Assembly: GCA_037953745.1 (NCBI GenBank)
Contig: JBAKBP010010432.1
Location: 1-64,000, forward strand
Reading direction: 5' to 3'
DNA: 64,000 bases
DNA from: Lithodes maja
Taxonomy: Eukaryota; Arthropoda; Malacostraca; Decapoda; Lithodidae
Shown: positions 55,066 through 64,000 of the stretch, piece by piece
Position numbering within the stretch: position 1 is the first letter of the stretch
How the letters are laid out: each line of letters opens with the position of its first letter
The notes under the pieces: model-generated
What the model saw: only the letters and a program-made list of their open reading frames with translations
Database searches by the model: none
What the model was told of the DNA's origin: nothing
Made by a program: the position numbers and the translations under genes

Positions 55066-57384
55066 TTAACCCTTCGACCCCGGGTGGTACACGTGTGTAC
55101 CATTTTTTTTTGGCCCGAGGAACCCGGGTGGTACAACACTGTACCATTGCTTGCGTGTGTGCTTTCGAATGGCGCGCGTAAAAATTTCGCTCCGTGGTCA
55201 CCAGGCGTCGCTAGGCGACGCCACCAGACAGCATGTACGCCACCAAAACAGTCTCTACCCTGCCGCCAACATGGATACTAGCCCAAAAAGTTATTCCCTT
55301 GTGTCCGATTCTACGCTCCCTTCGACGCCTGCCCATGTTCGTCGCGCCCTAACGCAAAGGCACGTACAAGATGCGTTGACTCCCGGAGGTATTGAGATAG
55401 CTTTGAGGAGTTATGAACGTGGTGAAGGCAAAAATAGTGTTGATGAGTTGGGTAGTGATAGCTCCGAGTCTTATCAGTCTCACTATAGTGAAGATTTTGA
55501 CGATCTAGACGAAATCCATGAAAGATACGCGTTTTTTAGTGGATTTGACCATGACGATGAAAGTGATGATAGTGAGGCTGAGCGGGAGGCTGAGGTTGAC
55601 CCGCCATTGTCTTCCTTATCTACCCACGCCACCCAAGTTGCCCCAGGCTCCCGCCATTCTTCCCCACCACCACCAGCACTCCCTAGGGTTGAGGACCCCC
55701 CACTTTCGGCCTATTTACCCACTATTTCCCCCGAGAGGAGACATACTACTAGAGAAAAGGGAAAAGGGATGAAATATGTTAAAAAGGGAGCTACAAGTAG
55801 GCGCTCTTTGTTCGAGGCTCCCGCGGCTTCCACCCCTGCCGCTCCCAGCCATACGCCCCCGCAAGTTTCCCCAGGGTCCACCCCACCTCTCCAGCCTACA
55901 ACAGAGGTTCCTGATGATGTGTTCGACCTCGCATCCCTAGCTGCACCTACAGACACTGAACCAGTGCTGTCTATGACTCGTCGTAGGCCAAGGAGCCCCG
56001 AACCTCTGCATGAAGATGACAGAGCCTTACCTGCCACTCCTTCCCCACCTCGCCGACCTACACGCCGCCCACGCCGCCCACGCATCATTCGTTCCCCGCG
56101 AGATTATGAGGGGGGCTCTGAAGATGAAGGGCACCTCACAGATGACTCTGGCCATGATTACCTGGGTCCACCGTCAGGGCAAGATGACGGCTCTGACGAC
56201 AACGACGATGACGACGACTTTATGGACATCGACGACCCTCAACCCAGACGCTTTGCCCAGGGCCGTCGTGCTCCTGGCCGCCCTGGCCGCCGGGCTGGGC
56301 CTGGGCGCCGTCGCGCTCCTGGCCGCCCTAGGGTGCGCGCCGCCAAAGTTCGTGGGCGTGCTGCCCCCGCTCTAGCTCCACAGAGGGCAGTGGCACAACC
56401 TGGGCGCCCCGTTCAGGACCGCATGCAGTGTGCACAGTATCTAAATGTGCACAAGCTCGGTTACCTGCCTCTGGAACGAGATGGAGTCACCATTAGCAGA
56501 AGGCGGTGCCATGTCTGCTGGAACAGCCAGGTGAGGCCGAGGAAGCACAAAAAGACCACCATGCAGTGTGTGGAGTGCCAGGTGTCACTATGTACTATAC
56601 CGTGCTTTGCTGAATACCACAGCAAGCAGGAGTACTAACTAATAATCATAGTGAAAGTACCAAAGACTGACAATATGTATGTATATAGGCAACAAGTGGA
56701 AATAAAACAATGTACAGGTGTATTGTGATAAAAAAGTCATGTATTATGAAAACATATATAAATAAGTAAAAAAAGACACAATAAATTGTATATAAAACGT
56801 TTACAAAGCATATAACTAAGTGAAAGTGACACATGACATAATATTAGATGGCCAAAGTATAATAAACACCTGTGATAACGAATAATCAGTGCCTAATATA
56901 ACAATAACCTACCTCAATTACTCAAAAACTACGGTATCGAGTGAAAATGTGAAATATTTGTTACAATGATAGCCTAATACACATATTTTATATAATTGGA
57001 CTCCAAATAACTATAATAACATCACTATCAATACATAAAATCGCCTCCGGGAGGTAAAAGGTTTTGCGCGACGAGTGGCTAAGAAAACAGTAGGTTAGCC
57101 AAGCCGGGGCCTGGGCAAAGGCGACGCATCCGAACGCGGGATGATTTTCACGCATAAAAATCACTCCACTTCCCGCGCTCACCATTATGCAATCACTTGG
57201 GCTAGAGACCTCTACTCAACGGCATTCTACACATGAAGGTTTGTGCTACATTTTTCTGTTTTTTTTATAACTTTGTGTAATGTATTTCAGGAGTAACATG
57301 TGAATCAACAGGGACCAAAATTCCTGAAAACCCCCGGACACAAAGTACAGTCACGATATTCCCTAGCCGGGGTTGGAGGGTTAA
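55066..57384 (+). mobile_element. Internally deleted piggyBac
   Basis: TTAA at 55066-55069 and 57381-57384. The ends match the autonomous copy at 42429-46820. 2319 bp; it lacks 234 bp and 1335 bp of coding sequence and has one 177-bp unit where the autonomous copy has four. Inserted in the 3' UTR of the GAA-tailed LINE. Confidence 0.93.
55169..56638 (+). CDS. piggyBac-derived protein without catalytic core (N-tail joined to Cys-rich domain)
   Basis: About 489 residues from MARVKIS (55169) to the same stop as the full transposase. It has the acidic and Pro-rich N-terminal region and the Arg/Gly segment with AT-hook-like PGRPG, then jumps directly (ALAPQRAVAQPG) to the C-terminal zinc-binding domain (RCHVCWNSQVR, QCVECQVSLC). 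Compared with the autonomous ORF, 78 codons (42920-43153) and 445 codons (43975-45309) are lost, each at a short microhomology (AGT, CC). Both losses, and every smaller length difference seen (for example in the PTRRPRRPR and DDNDDDDD runs), keep the frame. All DDE Asp codons are gone, so it cannot cut DNA. It could still bind transposon ends and compete with the transposase; that is inference. Numerous substitutions show it is not an immediate daughter of the neighbouring copy. Confidence 0.85.
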   Translation: MARVKISLRGHQASLGDATRQHVRHQNSLYPAANMDTSPKSYSLVSDSTLPSTPAHVRRALTQRHVQDALTPGGIEIALRSYERGEGKNSVDELGSDSSESYQSHYSEDFDDLDEIHERYAFFSGFDHDDESDDSEAEREAEVDPPLSSLSTHATQVAPGSRHSSPPPPALPRVEDPPLSAYLPTISPERRHTTREKGKGMKYVKKGATSRRSLFEAPAASTPAAPSHTPPQVSPGSTPPLQPTTEVPDDVFDLASLAAPTDTEPVLSMTRRRPRSPEPLHEDDRALPATPSPPRRPTRRPRRPRIIRSPRDYEGGSEDEGHLTDDSGHDYLGPPSGQDDGSDDNDDDDDFMDIDDPQPRRFAQGRRAPGRPGRRAGPGRRRAPGRPRVRAAKVRGRAAPALAPQRAVAQPGRPVQDRMQCAQYLNVHKLGYLPLERDGVTISRRRCHVCWNSQVRPRKHKKTTMQCVECQVSLCTIPCFAEYHSKQEY

Positions 57385-57465
57385 GGGACAGTTTTTTTTT
57401 GTTATAGACCTACCCCTCACTTCCTCCCCCCTCCCTCTCACCGCCGCTCCCCCCCCCCCCCCCCC

Positions 57466-60400
57466 TTACCCATTTCTCTTCCTCCACATCTTTTCTAGTA
57501 TCTTCTTCATCATCTCCATGTCTTGTGTTTCCATCTCTTGTGTTAACCCCAACAGTGCCCCTACCCCTCTATTATCTCTCTGCTTTACCTCCTCCCACCC
57601 CCTCTCCCCAACTCTATTCCTCATGCATCCCTCCAACTCGTCTCTCTCCTCATCATATCTTGTACATTCCGTTATTATATGCTCTACGTCCTCTACTATT
57701 GGGTCTCCTCCCATTTCGCATTGATTGCAGTGCGGTCCCATTCCATTCCATCTCCTTGTTCTCTCATTCGTCTCTAGTGATCCTGTCCTTACTTTAAACA
57801 GCAGTTTAGATCCCCATCCTCCATCATAGAAAAGCTCTCTAGCTGGTTTTTCCTTCTCTCTGTAATATGACAGCGTGGCTTTGTTTTCTACCCCTTCCCC
57901 CCACTTTCTTCTTCCCTCCTCTTTTATCCCTTTCTCTATCTCTCTGATACATCCTCTCCCATTTTCCAGTATGACCCACTCCTCTCTCCCATTTAGTTTT
58001 CTAAAATTCCCCTCCCACACGGTCCTGTTTTATATTTTCCTCCCCAACCTTCTTTTGCACTCTCTGTCCCATTTACTTTCCTCGCTCGCCCATCTGTATA
58101 CCTTTGGCCATCTACTTTCCTCCATCCCCTCTAGCCTCACTTTGTACTTCCCTTTTGCTTCCCTATCCTTTCTTCAAACGTACTCCACCCCATCTCCCCT
58201 CGGTTTGCTTCTTGTGCTACGTATTTATTTGCCCCCAATCCTGTCCTCCCGATTTTATTCTGTACCGTTTCTAATTTCTTCGTTTCTGCCTCTGTCGTTT
58301 CTACCGCCTCCATGCCGTACATAATTGCAGGTACTCCTAGTGCTTTCCACAGCCCGCGCACTATTTCATAGCTATTCGCTCTTAACCTTGTCGCGCTCCA
58401 TAATCTCCCATGCCATTGTTGCATTTGTCCAATCTTTTCGCTTTTCGCCTTCTCAAACCCTTTCTCCATAATTGTTACCCCCCAGGTATTTATACTCTCT
58501 TGTCTTCTTCATTCTGTTTCCTTCCAGTGTCCATTCCTCATCCTCTTGGAGCTGTCCATTCATTTTCATCACTTGGCTCTTTTCTTTACTAAATCTTACT
58601 TTTAGTTCCTCTCCGAATCTCGTTGCTTCCTCTAGTAGTCTCTGCAACCCTCCTCCAGTTTCTGCCATCAGAACTACGTCATCAGCAAACAGGAGTACCC
58701 CCAGTCTTTCCTTGTTTATCTGGATCCCCTCCCCCACTCTTTTTTATCCTCTGTGTCATTTCTTCCATATATAGCGCAAATAATAACGGCGATAATACGC
58801 ACCCCTGCCTTACTCCCCTCTTGCTTTCTATACTTCCTAGCGCATACTTCGCCTTTGTTCACTGGTACATCGATGTTACGATGTTTATATACTTTTCTGG
58901 TATTTGCCATTGTCCTTGCCATTATTTTCCACAGCAGTTCCCTATTTACTCTATCATAAGCTTTCTCTATATCCAGGAATGCACAGTAACCCGTTTTCTT
59001 CCCTCTTTTCATTTTCCCTACCACTTCGCTTAGTATATAGATATTATCTGTCCCCCTCCTGTTTCTTCTGAACCCATTTTGCTCGTCACTTATTATTCCG
59101 TTTCCCTCTATGGCTCTATTCATCCTTTCCTTCAATATCCCACAGAAGAGTTTCCCTATTGTGTTTGTCACTGTCACTGGCCTGTAGCTTTTCATTTCCT
59201 TCTTACTCTTGTACCCTCCTTTGTGTAATAGCGTTACTCTCGCTTCATTCCATCTTTCTGGGACTCTCTCATTTCCCATTACCTCATTAAACATTTTCTT
59301 CAGCCTTCTTGCCATTTCTCCCCCCTCCCTCTATGTACATTTCATTTGGTATCCCATCCGGGCCGGTCGCCTTTCCCTTTTTTAGCGCTTTGATCCCTCT
59401 CCTTACTTCTTCGATTGTGAGTTCCCTTTCCATTTCCATCTTATCTTGTTCCGGTAGTCTTCTCTCTCTCATTTCCAAGTTCCATTCACTCCCCTCCCCA
59501 TGTTCATTTACCCCCCTATTTCCTCCCAGTATCGTTTTATTTCAATCTTTATTTCTTCTTCTGTCTTTATTATTCTATCTCCCACTATTAGTTCCACGCT
59601 TTCTTGCTCTCTACCGGTCTTACCCCTTAACATCCTATACCACTCCTTTTGTCCCTCTTTCCCCTTGTTTCTGATCTTTTCTACTTCTTCTTTCTCGTGT
59701 TTTATCATTGCCTCTTGTATTAGTATTTTTACCTTTTTCCTCTTCTCCTCGTATGCCCTTACCGCTTGTCTTTCTTCTCTTTCCCTCTCTCCGCCTTCCC
59801 TCCTATTTATCTCTATCATCCTTCTCCTTTCTCTGTTCGCATCCCTTCTTTCACTTCTTGCTTGCTTTATTTCCCTATTCCACCCTGGTTTTTGTTTTCT
59901 TTTTCCTGTCCATCTTCTTATTCTTCCTATGCTCCTTTCTGCCGCTCTATTTATGTCCATAATCAACTCTCCATCCATTTCTTCTATGCTCCCCTCTCTT
60001 CTTTCCCCTATTTCTTCCAGGTATCCTCTGTATTCTACCCATCTTTCACTTTTTAGATTCCATCTATTAATCTTCCATCTCGTGTTTCCTTTGCTTTTCC
60101 ATTCTTTGTGTAGTTTATCACCATGAGTCTGTGGTCGCTTTGTATCCCCACTTAATTTTCCTCATCTATCCACATGTTTTGGATCTCTTCCCTTGCTCTT
60201 CCATTCGCTAGTATGAAGTCGATCGCCGATCTTTGGCCTTCTCCGTGTCTTACCCATGTCGCCTTCCCCTCTCCCATTGTTTGGTTCAATATGTCCATGT
60301 CATTTTCTTCCACAAATTGGATCAAGGTTTCTCCATTCCCATTTATCCTTTCCCCTAGTATCCCTATATGTGCATTCATGTCTCCCATTATGATTATCTC

Positions 60401-60556
60401 CTCTTCCTCCCTACCCCTTATAATTTCTTGTATTACTTGGTACTTGATTCTGTTTTCTTCTCGTTCCCTTCTCCCCCCTTCCACCGTGAAGTACCCTACT
60501 ATTACTGTTATTTTTTCTTCCCTTCCATTATTCATCCTTGCTAGTGTCACTCCCAT
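57466..60556 (-). pseudogene. LINE endonuclease-RT protein with C-terminal zinc finger, fragmented
   Basis: Minus-strand frames in order. 60152-60556: endonuclease (IIIMGDMNAHIG; RSAIDFILAN). 59508-59978: basic linker. 59287-59478: KATGPDGIPNEMYIEGG. 58716-59315: RT (YRPVTVTNTIGK; QNGFRRNRRGTDN; CAFLDIEKAYDRVNRE with the first catalytic Asp). 58453-58737: GVLLFADDVVLMAE with the FADD box. 58137-58469: thumb region. 57466-58020: C-terminus with a CX2CX12HX4C finger (CNQCEMGGD...HIITEC). The finger is typical of I/Jockey/R1-type LINEs, but the clade is not settled. At least five frame breaks, so not functional. Confidence 0.8.
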
Positions 60557-60610
60557 TATATCTTCCTGGCTACCAGGTGTGATAACCTAACCTTAAACAA
60601 AAATATATAT

Positions 60611-61079
60611 ATAACAGAATATGTAACTAAATATACAATTCACCAAATAGAGATTATATAAAAATAAGTGTGACTGCACACAATGGGTTGATATACTGTG
60701 TCAACAATGGCCCTGGTGTTGCTGTAGCCTAGTAAAGCAGTAGCCTACTCTTTTTAGATAAAAAAGTGTATCGGTCAAAGGTTACTACAAGATCGTGCAA
60801 GCAACAACTAAAATTACAGATATATATAGCTACAGTAGGATACTAAATACAATATCTACAAGAGTTAATAATAAAAACAGATTGGCTGGCTATAGGCTAG
60901 GCTAGGTTTGGGTTAGGTTAAAAGCTTCGCAGGTTGGGTTAGGCTAGGTTAGTTTGTACAAATACCACCCTTAGCTTAAAGTAAAATCAGTGTGAGGAGA
61001 AAAAGTCAAGAATATATCTAGGGGGAAAAGATAAATGAATGCACTTACATTTGGTACAAAATTGGCTGGAATTTAATAT
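60611..61079. other. Non-coding, with TTAGG-like patches
   Basis: No gene. GGTTAGGTT and related degenerate telomere-motif pieces lie at about 60895-60955. It may include more CR1 5' UTR at its left edge. Confidence 0.5.
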
Positions 61080-61312
61080 GTATAATCGGTAAGATCCTGT
61101 GTAGTGGGAGGAACTGTTTTTCAGATGCCTATTTACTAAGAAACATTGAACAATATCTTTAACCTAACCTAACCAAAACCTAACCTAACCTAACCTAGTA
61201 TATTAGTGGACTATTTATGAATGTAAAATGTTAAAATATATTGTAACATTACCTAATTATTGAGATATAAGTACAGTTCCTCCCGCTACACAGGATTATA
61301 CCGTATAATCCC
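61080..61312. mobile_element. Fold-back MITE enclosing a (CCTAA)n tract
   Basis: Arms 61094-61117 (ATCCTGTGTAGTGGGAGGAA) and 61273-61296 are complementary with one mismatch. Outer TATAATCGGT / TATACGGT-type sequence extends them loosely. Between them 61160-61196 is AACCT repeated about seven times with one interruption. No ORF. Confidence 0.65.
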
Positions 61313-61959
61313 CCCAAAAAAGTTTGTTTACAAAATGGCGTCGGCGTTAGTCCCTGTAGGCAGGTTAGTTAGTAAACAATATTGTTTATTAGCAAATTAA
61401 TATGCAAAGCTTTACTTACATACAAGGCAGTTAAATAGATACTTACTACAGTAGGTAATGGGTAAAATTAGTATGCCTTGGTTGTCTAATGGCCACAACT
61501 GATGCTGCACAATCCCACGCTGAATTTCACAGAATCATCTCCCCCAAAACCTGTTACACTACCATCATCTCGCCCATACAGTCTATTGACAAGAAGTTAT
61601 CTCAAAACTTCTCCTGCTGGTCCCTTTTTCAAAGTGTCATTGCACATCCATATCACCTTATTATTTTCAGTATGCTCTAGTCTATGTGTATCTTTATCTT
61701 TAGCTCTGCCAGTTTTGTATTTTTAATTTCATAATTTTATTTTGCTTAAATTATTTCCACATAGTGATTTTGATAGTGTGAGGTCGGGTCACAGGCCCTA
61801 CCCCATTCAAGCTTGCTCCCCCTCATGGTCACTGGAATCTATATGGAGGTTTGTTGTTTGAGGTGTTCCTTTGCCTAGACAAGGTTGCCTGCCAAGGCTA
61901 AGGATTCCCGGCTACCATTATTGACATCTCTTATGACATGCAGGGATTAAGGAAGAAAT
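61313..61959. other. Unassigned stretch
   Basis: No family recognised. CAAAATGGCGTCGG at 61331 followed by GGCAGGTTAGT looks like a start codon and splice donor, but this is too little to call. Confidence 0.4.
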
Positions 61960-62540
61960 ATTCTTTTTCCACTGTAGCCAGTGCAGGGGCCCCTATCCCC
62001 AGGACAGAAGGACGAAGCTGCGGATCCTCAAGTCACTGGTGCTCCCTGTCTACATATGGATGTCTATGGATGTCTATGCATAGCCTATAGATGCAAGACA
62101 TGGACACTTAACAGTAAGTTGAAGAGACACATCATCTCCATTGGTATTAATTGACTTTGCAGGATCATTGGCTATAGCTGGAATGATTACGTCTCAAACC
62201 TGCGACTACTTCTTGAAACTGATTCAAGATATGTTAGTTGCATGGTCCGTGAATTCATATTTGTTTTCACCAACCCTCCCTGTAGCAAACCCTGCTCACC
62301 AGGTGGTCTCTACAGAAGACAACCCTGAGTGGAGGAGGCCCAGGGGAAGATCATGGACCTCATGGCTAAGGCAAGGCAACCAATCATGCAATAGGATGCT
62401 TGATATGGGCCGGGCAGATGCCTGGAGTCTCGCTCGGGAGGATCATGTGGAGTGGAGTCCGAGGGTGATTGAGACTGCTCGTTGCCACGGCGTATGCCCC
62501 CATTGATTGATTGTATTATGATGATTATTGTACACAAGTT
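61960..62540 (+). pseudogene. 3' fragment of an L2-like LINE
   Basis: Broken frames encode the end of an RT protein (LRILKSLVLPVYIW; WTLNSKLKRHI; GYSWNDYVSNLRLL; NPEWRRPRGRSW) and finish with MGRADAWSLAREDHVEWS and a CPH stop near 62506. The tail reads GATTGATTG then ATGATG. 5'-truncated. Confidence 0.8.
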
Positions 62541-62668
62541 TTGAGCATGATAATTAAGCTCTCTTCCAACTATACCACCTACTTCTATAAAACCCTCTGA
62601 AAAATCTTGTTTATATCTTAACTCAATCTTTCAAAATATAATAAAGTTTAATATGATGAAGACTATAC
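62541..62668. other. Probable UGT intron sequence
   Basis: Short spacer downstream (on the minus strand) of the UGT exon. Nothing else seen. Confidence 0.4.
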
Positions 62669-62816
62669 CCACCAGGACATGTCGGCGGCGGGGCAGCGTA
62701 GGTGGGCGGCTCCGTTGTGCCTCATGACGTACTCCACCCAGTAGACTGCCACATCACTGGGGTGTTGGGGCTGGTCCTGCATCACAACCGACTGACGAGC
62801 AACTTCTGCCTGTAGT
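62669..62816 (-). CDS. UGT: UDP-glucuronosyltransferase, internal exon
   Basis: A 148-nt exon on the minus strand. It is preceded by TTAACTTCCAG (3' splice site, AG at 62818-62817) and followed by GTATAG (5' splice site from 62668). From its second base it reads QAEVARQSVVMQDQPQHP, SDVAVYWVEYVMRHNGAAHL and RCPAADMSWW. This is the conserved C-terminal segment of animal UGTs that precedes the membrane anchor (DQP...AVxWxEFVxRHxGAxHLR...DxxWxQ). UGTs sit in the ER membrane with this region in the lumen and join UDP-sugars to small lipophilic compounds. The exon starts one base into a codon. No other UGT exon was found in the window, so the neighbouring exons lie beyond the right edge (upstream) or far to the left across the repeats. 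The GC-rich codon use contrasts with the AT-rich surroundings. It could belong to a pseudogene, but both splice sites and the frame are clean. Confidence 0.85.
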
Positions 62817-62944
62817 CTGGAAGTTAAAGTTAAACATTATGAGATGTACAGCTGCCTTACAAATTCTACCCAGCATAGCTATTCCTAGTCCTTATTGAGG
62901 TCATTAATTAGTAAAGAATATACAAAAACGAAAATCTGCAACAA

Positions 62945-63155
62945 AACTACTGACCAAACGAGGTAGGAAGCTTATGACAGAATAGATAGAGAAGGTTTGT
63001 GGAATGAACTAGGAATGTACGGAGTAGAGTGTAAGTTGCTTGAAGCGGGGAAGAGTTTGTATGAATATGCAAGGGCGGCAGTGCTTGCAGAGGATAAACA
63101 GAGCGAATTCTTTGATCCCATGTTAGGTTAAAACAAGGGTGTCCTCATGGTTGTT
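62945..63155 (+). pseudogene. RTE-clade LINE fragment
   Basis: Encodes YDRIDREGLWNELG and LYEYARAAVLAEDKQSEFFD, matching the middle of the RTE reverse transcriptase at 27330-29537 (AYDRVDREGLW; SMYEGAKAAV; EQSEFFDLN). About 70 codons with a stop. Confidence 0.8.
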
Positions 63156-63164
63156 CAATGTAAA

Positions 63165-64000
63165 TTATATACAAGGTCAATTAAAAAAGTATCTTACCTT
63201 AGGCCCGGGAAAAAAAAAGTAGCTTACCTTTTGTATTCCAAATCTAATATCCTTCAAAGTAAGCCCTACACACTTAGCCCAGCGGTCCTTCTATTGCTGG
63301 AAAATGTGTTGGAAGACCTATTTTGGAATGGCTACCAGGTGCGCTGTCCCGTTCTGTATGCTGTCATCTCGGCTCTTAAGTCAGGACCCTTTCAGTGGCA
63401 TCTTAATTCAGCTTGGGAACAGCCAGAAATCACAGTGAGCCATGTCTGGAGAGTAGGGAGCCTGGCAAACTGGAGGAATTACATGCTTGGCCAAGAAATC
63501 CTGTATCGGGTGCAAAGAATGGGCCAAGGCGTTGTCATGATAGGAGCTGGCAGTTACCTGAATCCCAAAGGCAGGGGATTGCGCTGAACTTGCGCTAAAC
63601 TGCATCACGAAGACGACGGAAAATCTCTCGATAATACTGTTCGTTAACAGTTTGGCCTTCAGGTGCGGCTTTGCTTCTCACCCGTCTTGCTTTCTTTGGC
63701 CTTGGGGACGCTGGAAACTTCCATGGTGACGACTGGGCCTTAGTTTCTGGGTTGTATCCGTACACCCAATACAGGAAGTTAGGATCACCATTGGCACACT
63801 CCAGCATGTCCTGTGCGATATGAAGGCAGAGCTCTCGCTGCGCACGCGAAAGCAGCTTGGGCACTAATTTCGCGGCCACTTTGCGCATGCCCAAATCATC
63901 CATTAAAATGGCATGTGCAGAACTATTGGTAATCTAAATTTAATTTGCTATTTTTTGGAAGGTCGACCGATGGCCTTCCATGATCAAAATGGGCACTTGG
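63165..64000 (-). pseudogene. mariner transposon with broken transposase (runs off the window)
   Basis: Minus strand. From the right edge: SSAHAILMDDLGMRKVAAKLVPKLL, AQDMLECANGDPNFL, then directly YWVYGYNPETKAQSS, SPRPKKARRVRSK and QYYREIFRRLRDAV. In a second frame: YHDNALAHS (catalytic Asp) and YSPDMAHCDFWLFPS (third Asp, D34D spacing type). Degraded C-terminal codons reach WKDRWAKCVGLTLKDI near 63235. Between NGDPNFL and WVYGY the residues carrying the first catalytic Asp (the GDES block) are missing, and the centre is frameshifted, so it is inactive. A TATACAAGGTCAATT sequence at about 63168 may be the 3' terminal repeat. The 5' end is outside the window. Confidence 0.88.

Larger units (their letters stand above)
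54946..60567 (-). mobile_element. GAA-tailed LINE inserted in the CR1 5' UTR
   Basis: The left end is (CTT)n, that is a (GAA)n tail on the minus strand (54946-54963). The right end lies in the endonuclease. GGCT at 54942-54945 and 60568-60571 is the likely TSD. Net length is about 3.3 kb after removing the piggyBac copy. 5'-truncated. Confidence 0.8.
33850..60610 (-). mobile_element. CR1 retrotransposon expanded to about 27 kb by nested insertions
   Basis: A single CR1 read on the minus strand. Its segments are 60572-60610 and 54590-54945 (5' UTR repeats), 53387-54572 (ORF1 and the start of ORF2), 39955-40292, 38894-39401 and 37717-38860 (endonuclease and first RT motifs), and 33850-34774 (RT core, C-terminus, 3' UTR). 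The pieces are colinear. At 34774/37710 (TTACATT duplication), 38861/38894 (TTAA), 40293/53386 (TTAA) and 54945/60568 (GGCT) the CR1 sequence resumes exactly where it stopped. Net CR1 length is about 4.5 kb. It is the oldest layer here and is inactive. Confidence 0.88.

Noticed and set aside
58472..60590. Long hydrophobic, Ser/Leu-rich plus-strand frames resembling membrane proteins
   Set aside because: Antisense shadows of the purine-rich minus-strand LINE coding sequence.
61331..61370. First exon starting ATGGCGTCGG with a following GTTAGT donor
   Set aside because: Only about ten codons, no homology, and no partner exon found.

Overview
The window is animal nuclear DNA, most likely from an arthropod and plausibly a decapod crustacean. 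The signs are long TA, GA/CT and GAA microsatellites, interstitial runs of the arthropod telomere motif TTAGG, split exons with GT/AG borders, and a dense mix of CR1, RTE, L2/Crack, Jockey, Gmr1-like Ty3/Gypsy, piggyBac, Tigger, mariner and SINE sequences. There are no operons, bacterial genes, rRNAs or CRISPR arrays. Only one host exon is recognised with confidence: a UDP-glucuronosyltransferase exon at 62669-62816 (-). A second, unidentified candidate exon is at 6556-6817 (+).

Layout. 1-5000: a decayed Jockey-type LINE (-) carrying an inverted pair of tRNA-like SINEs. 5000-7600: simple repeats, the candidate exon and a fold-back element with a TTAGG loop. 7.6-9.7 kb: a 685-codon open reverse transcriptase of a 5'-truncated CR1-like LINE (-). 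9.8-11.8 kb: a small inverted-repeat element with a SINE inside it, a piggyBac-type MITE, microsatellites and another SINE-like repeat. 11.9-14.1 kb: pol remains of a Gmr1-like Gypsy element, with integrase upstream of reverse transcriptase. 15.8-16.3 kb: a piggyBac MITE. About 16.5-19.1 kb: an uncharacterised repeat-rich coding unit ending in an RTE-type 3' tail.

19.6-25.1 kb is a Tigger transposon. It is opened by a TTAA element, which itself contains a Tigger-like MITE, and by a tandemly amplified two-tRNA SINE, one copy of which contains a further SINE. 25.3-33.5 kb holds a Jockey fragment, a SINE, a nearly complete RTE, a minisatellite with an open frame and a small RTE fragment.

The largest structure is 33.85-60.6 kb. 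It is one CR1 retrotransposon (-) of roughly 4.5 kb stretched over about 27 kb by insertions. These are an L2/Crack-like LINE with a 7-bp TSD, a 33-bp piggyBac terminus, a poly(A) retroposon, a piggyBac MITE, and a GAA-tailed LINE that contains an internally deleted piggyBac. Inside the piggyBac MITE sits a Gmr1-like LTR element, and inside one of its LTRs sits a piggyBac transposon with an open transposase. The CR1 frame continues across several of these insertion points, so the order of events can be read directly.

The youngest layer, 40.8-53.4 kb, is the most active-looking. It has two 1840-bp LTRs of equal length, a piggyBac with all catalytic Asp residues, and a related piggyBac copy (55066-57384) that has lost its catalytic core in frame yet keeps its N-terminal region and C-terminal Cys-rich domain. 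The window ends with an L2-like LINE tail, the UGT exon, an RTE fragment and a broken mariner running off the right edge.
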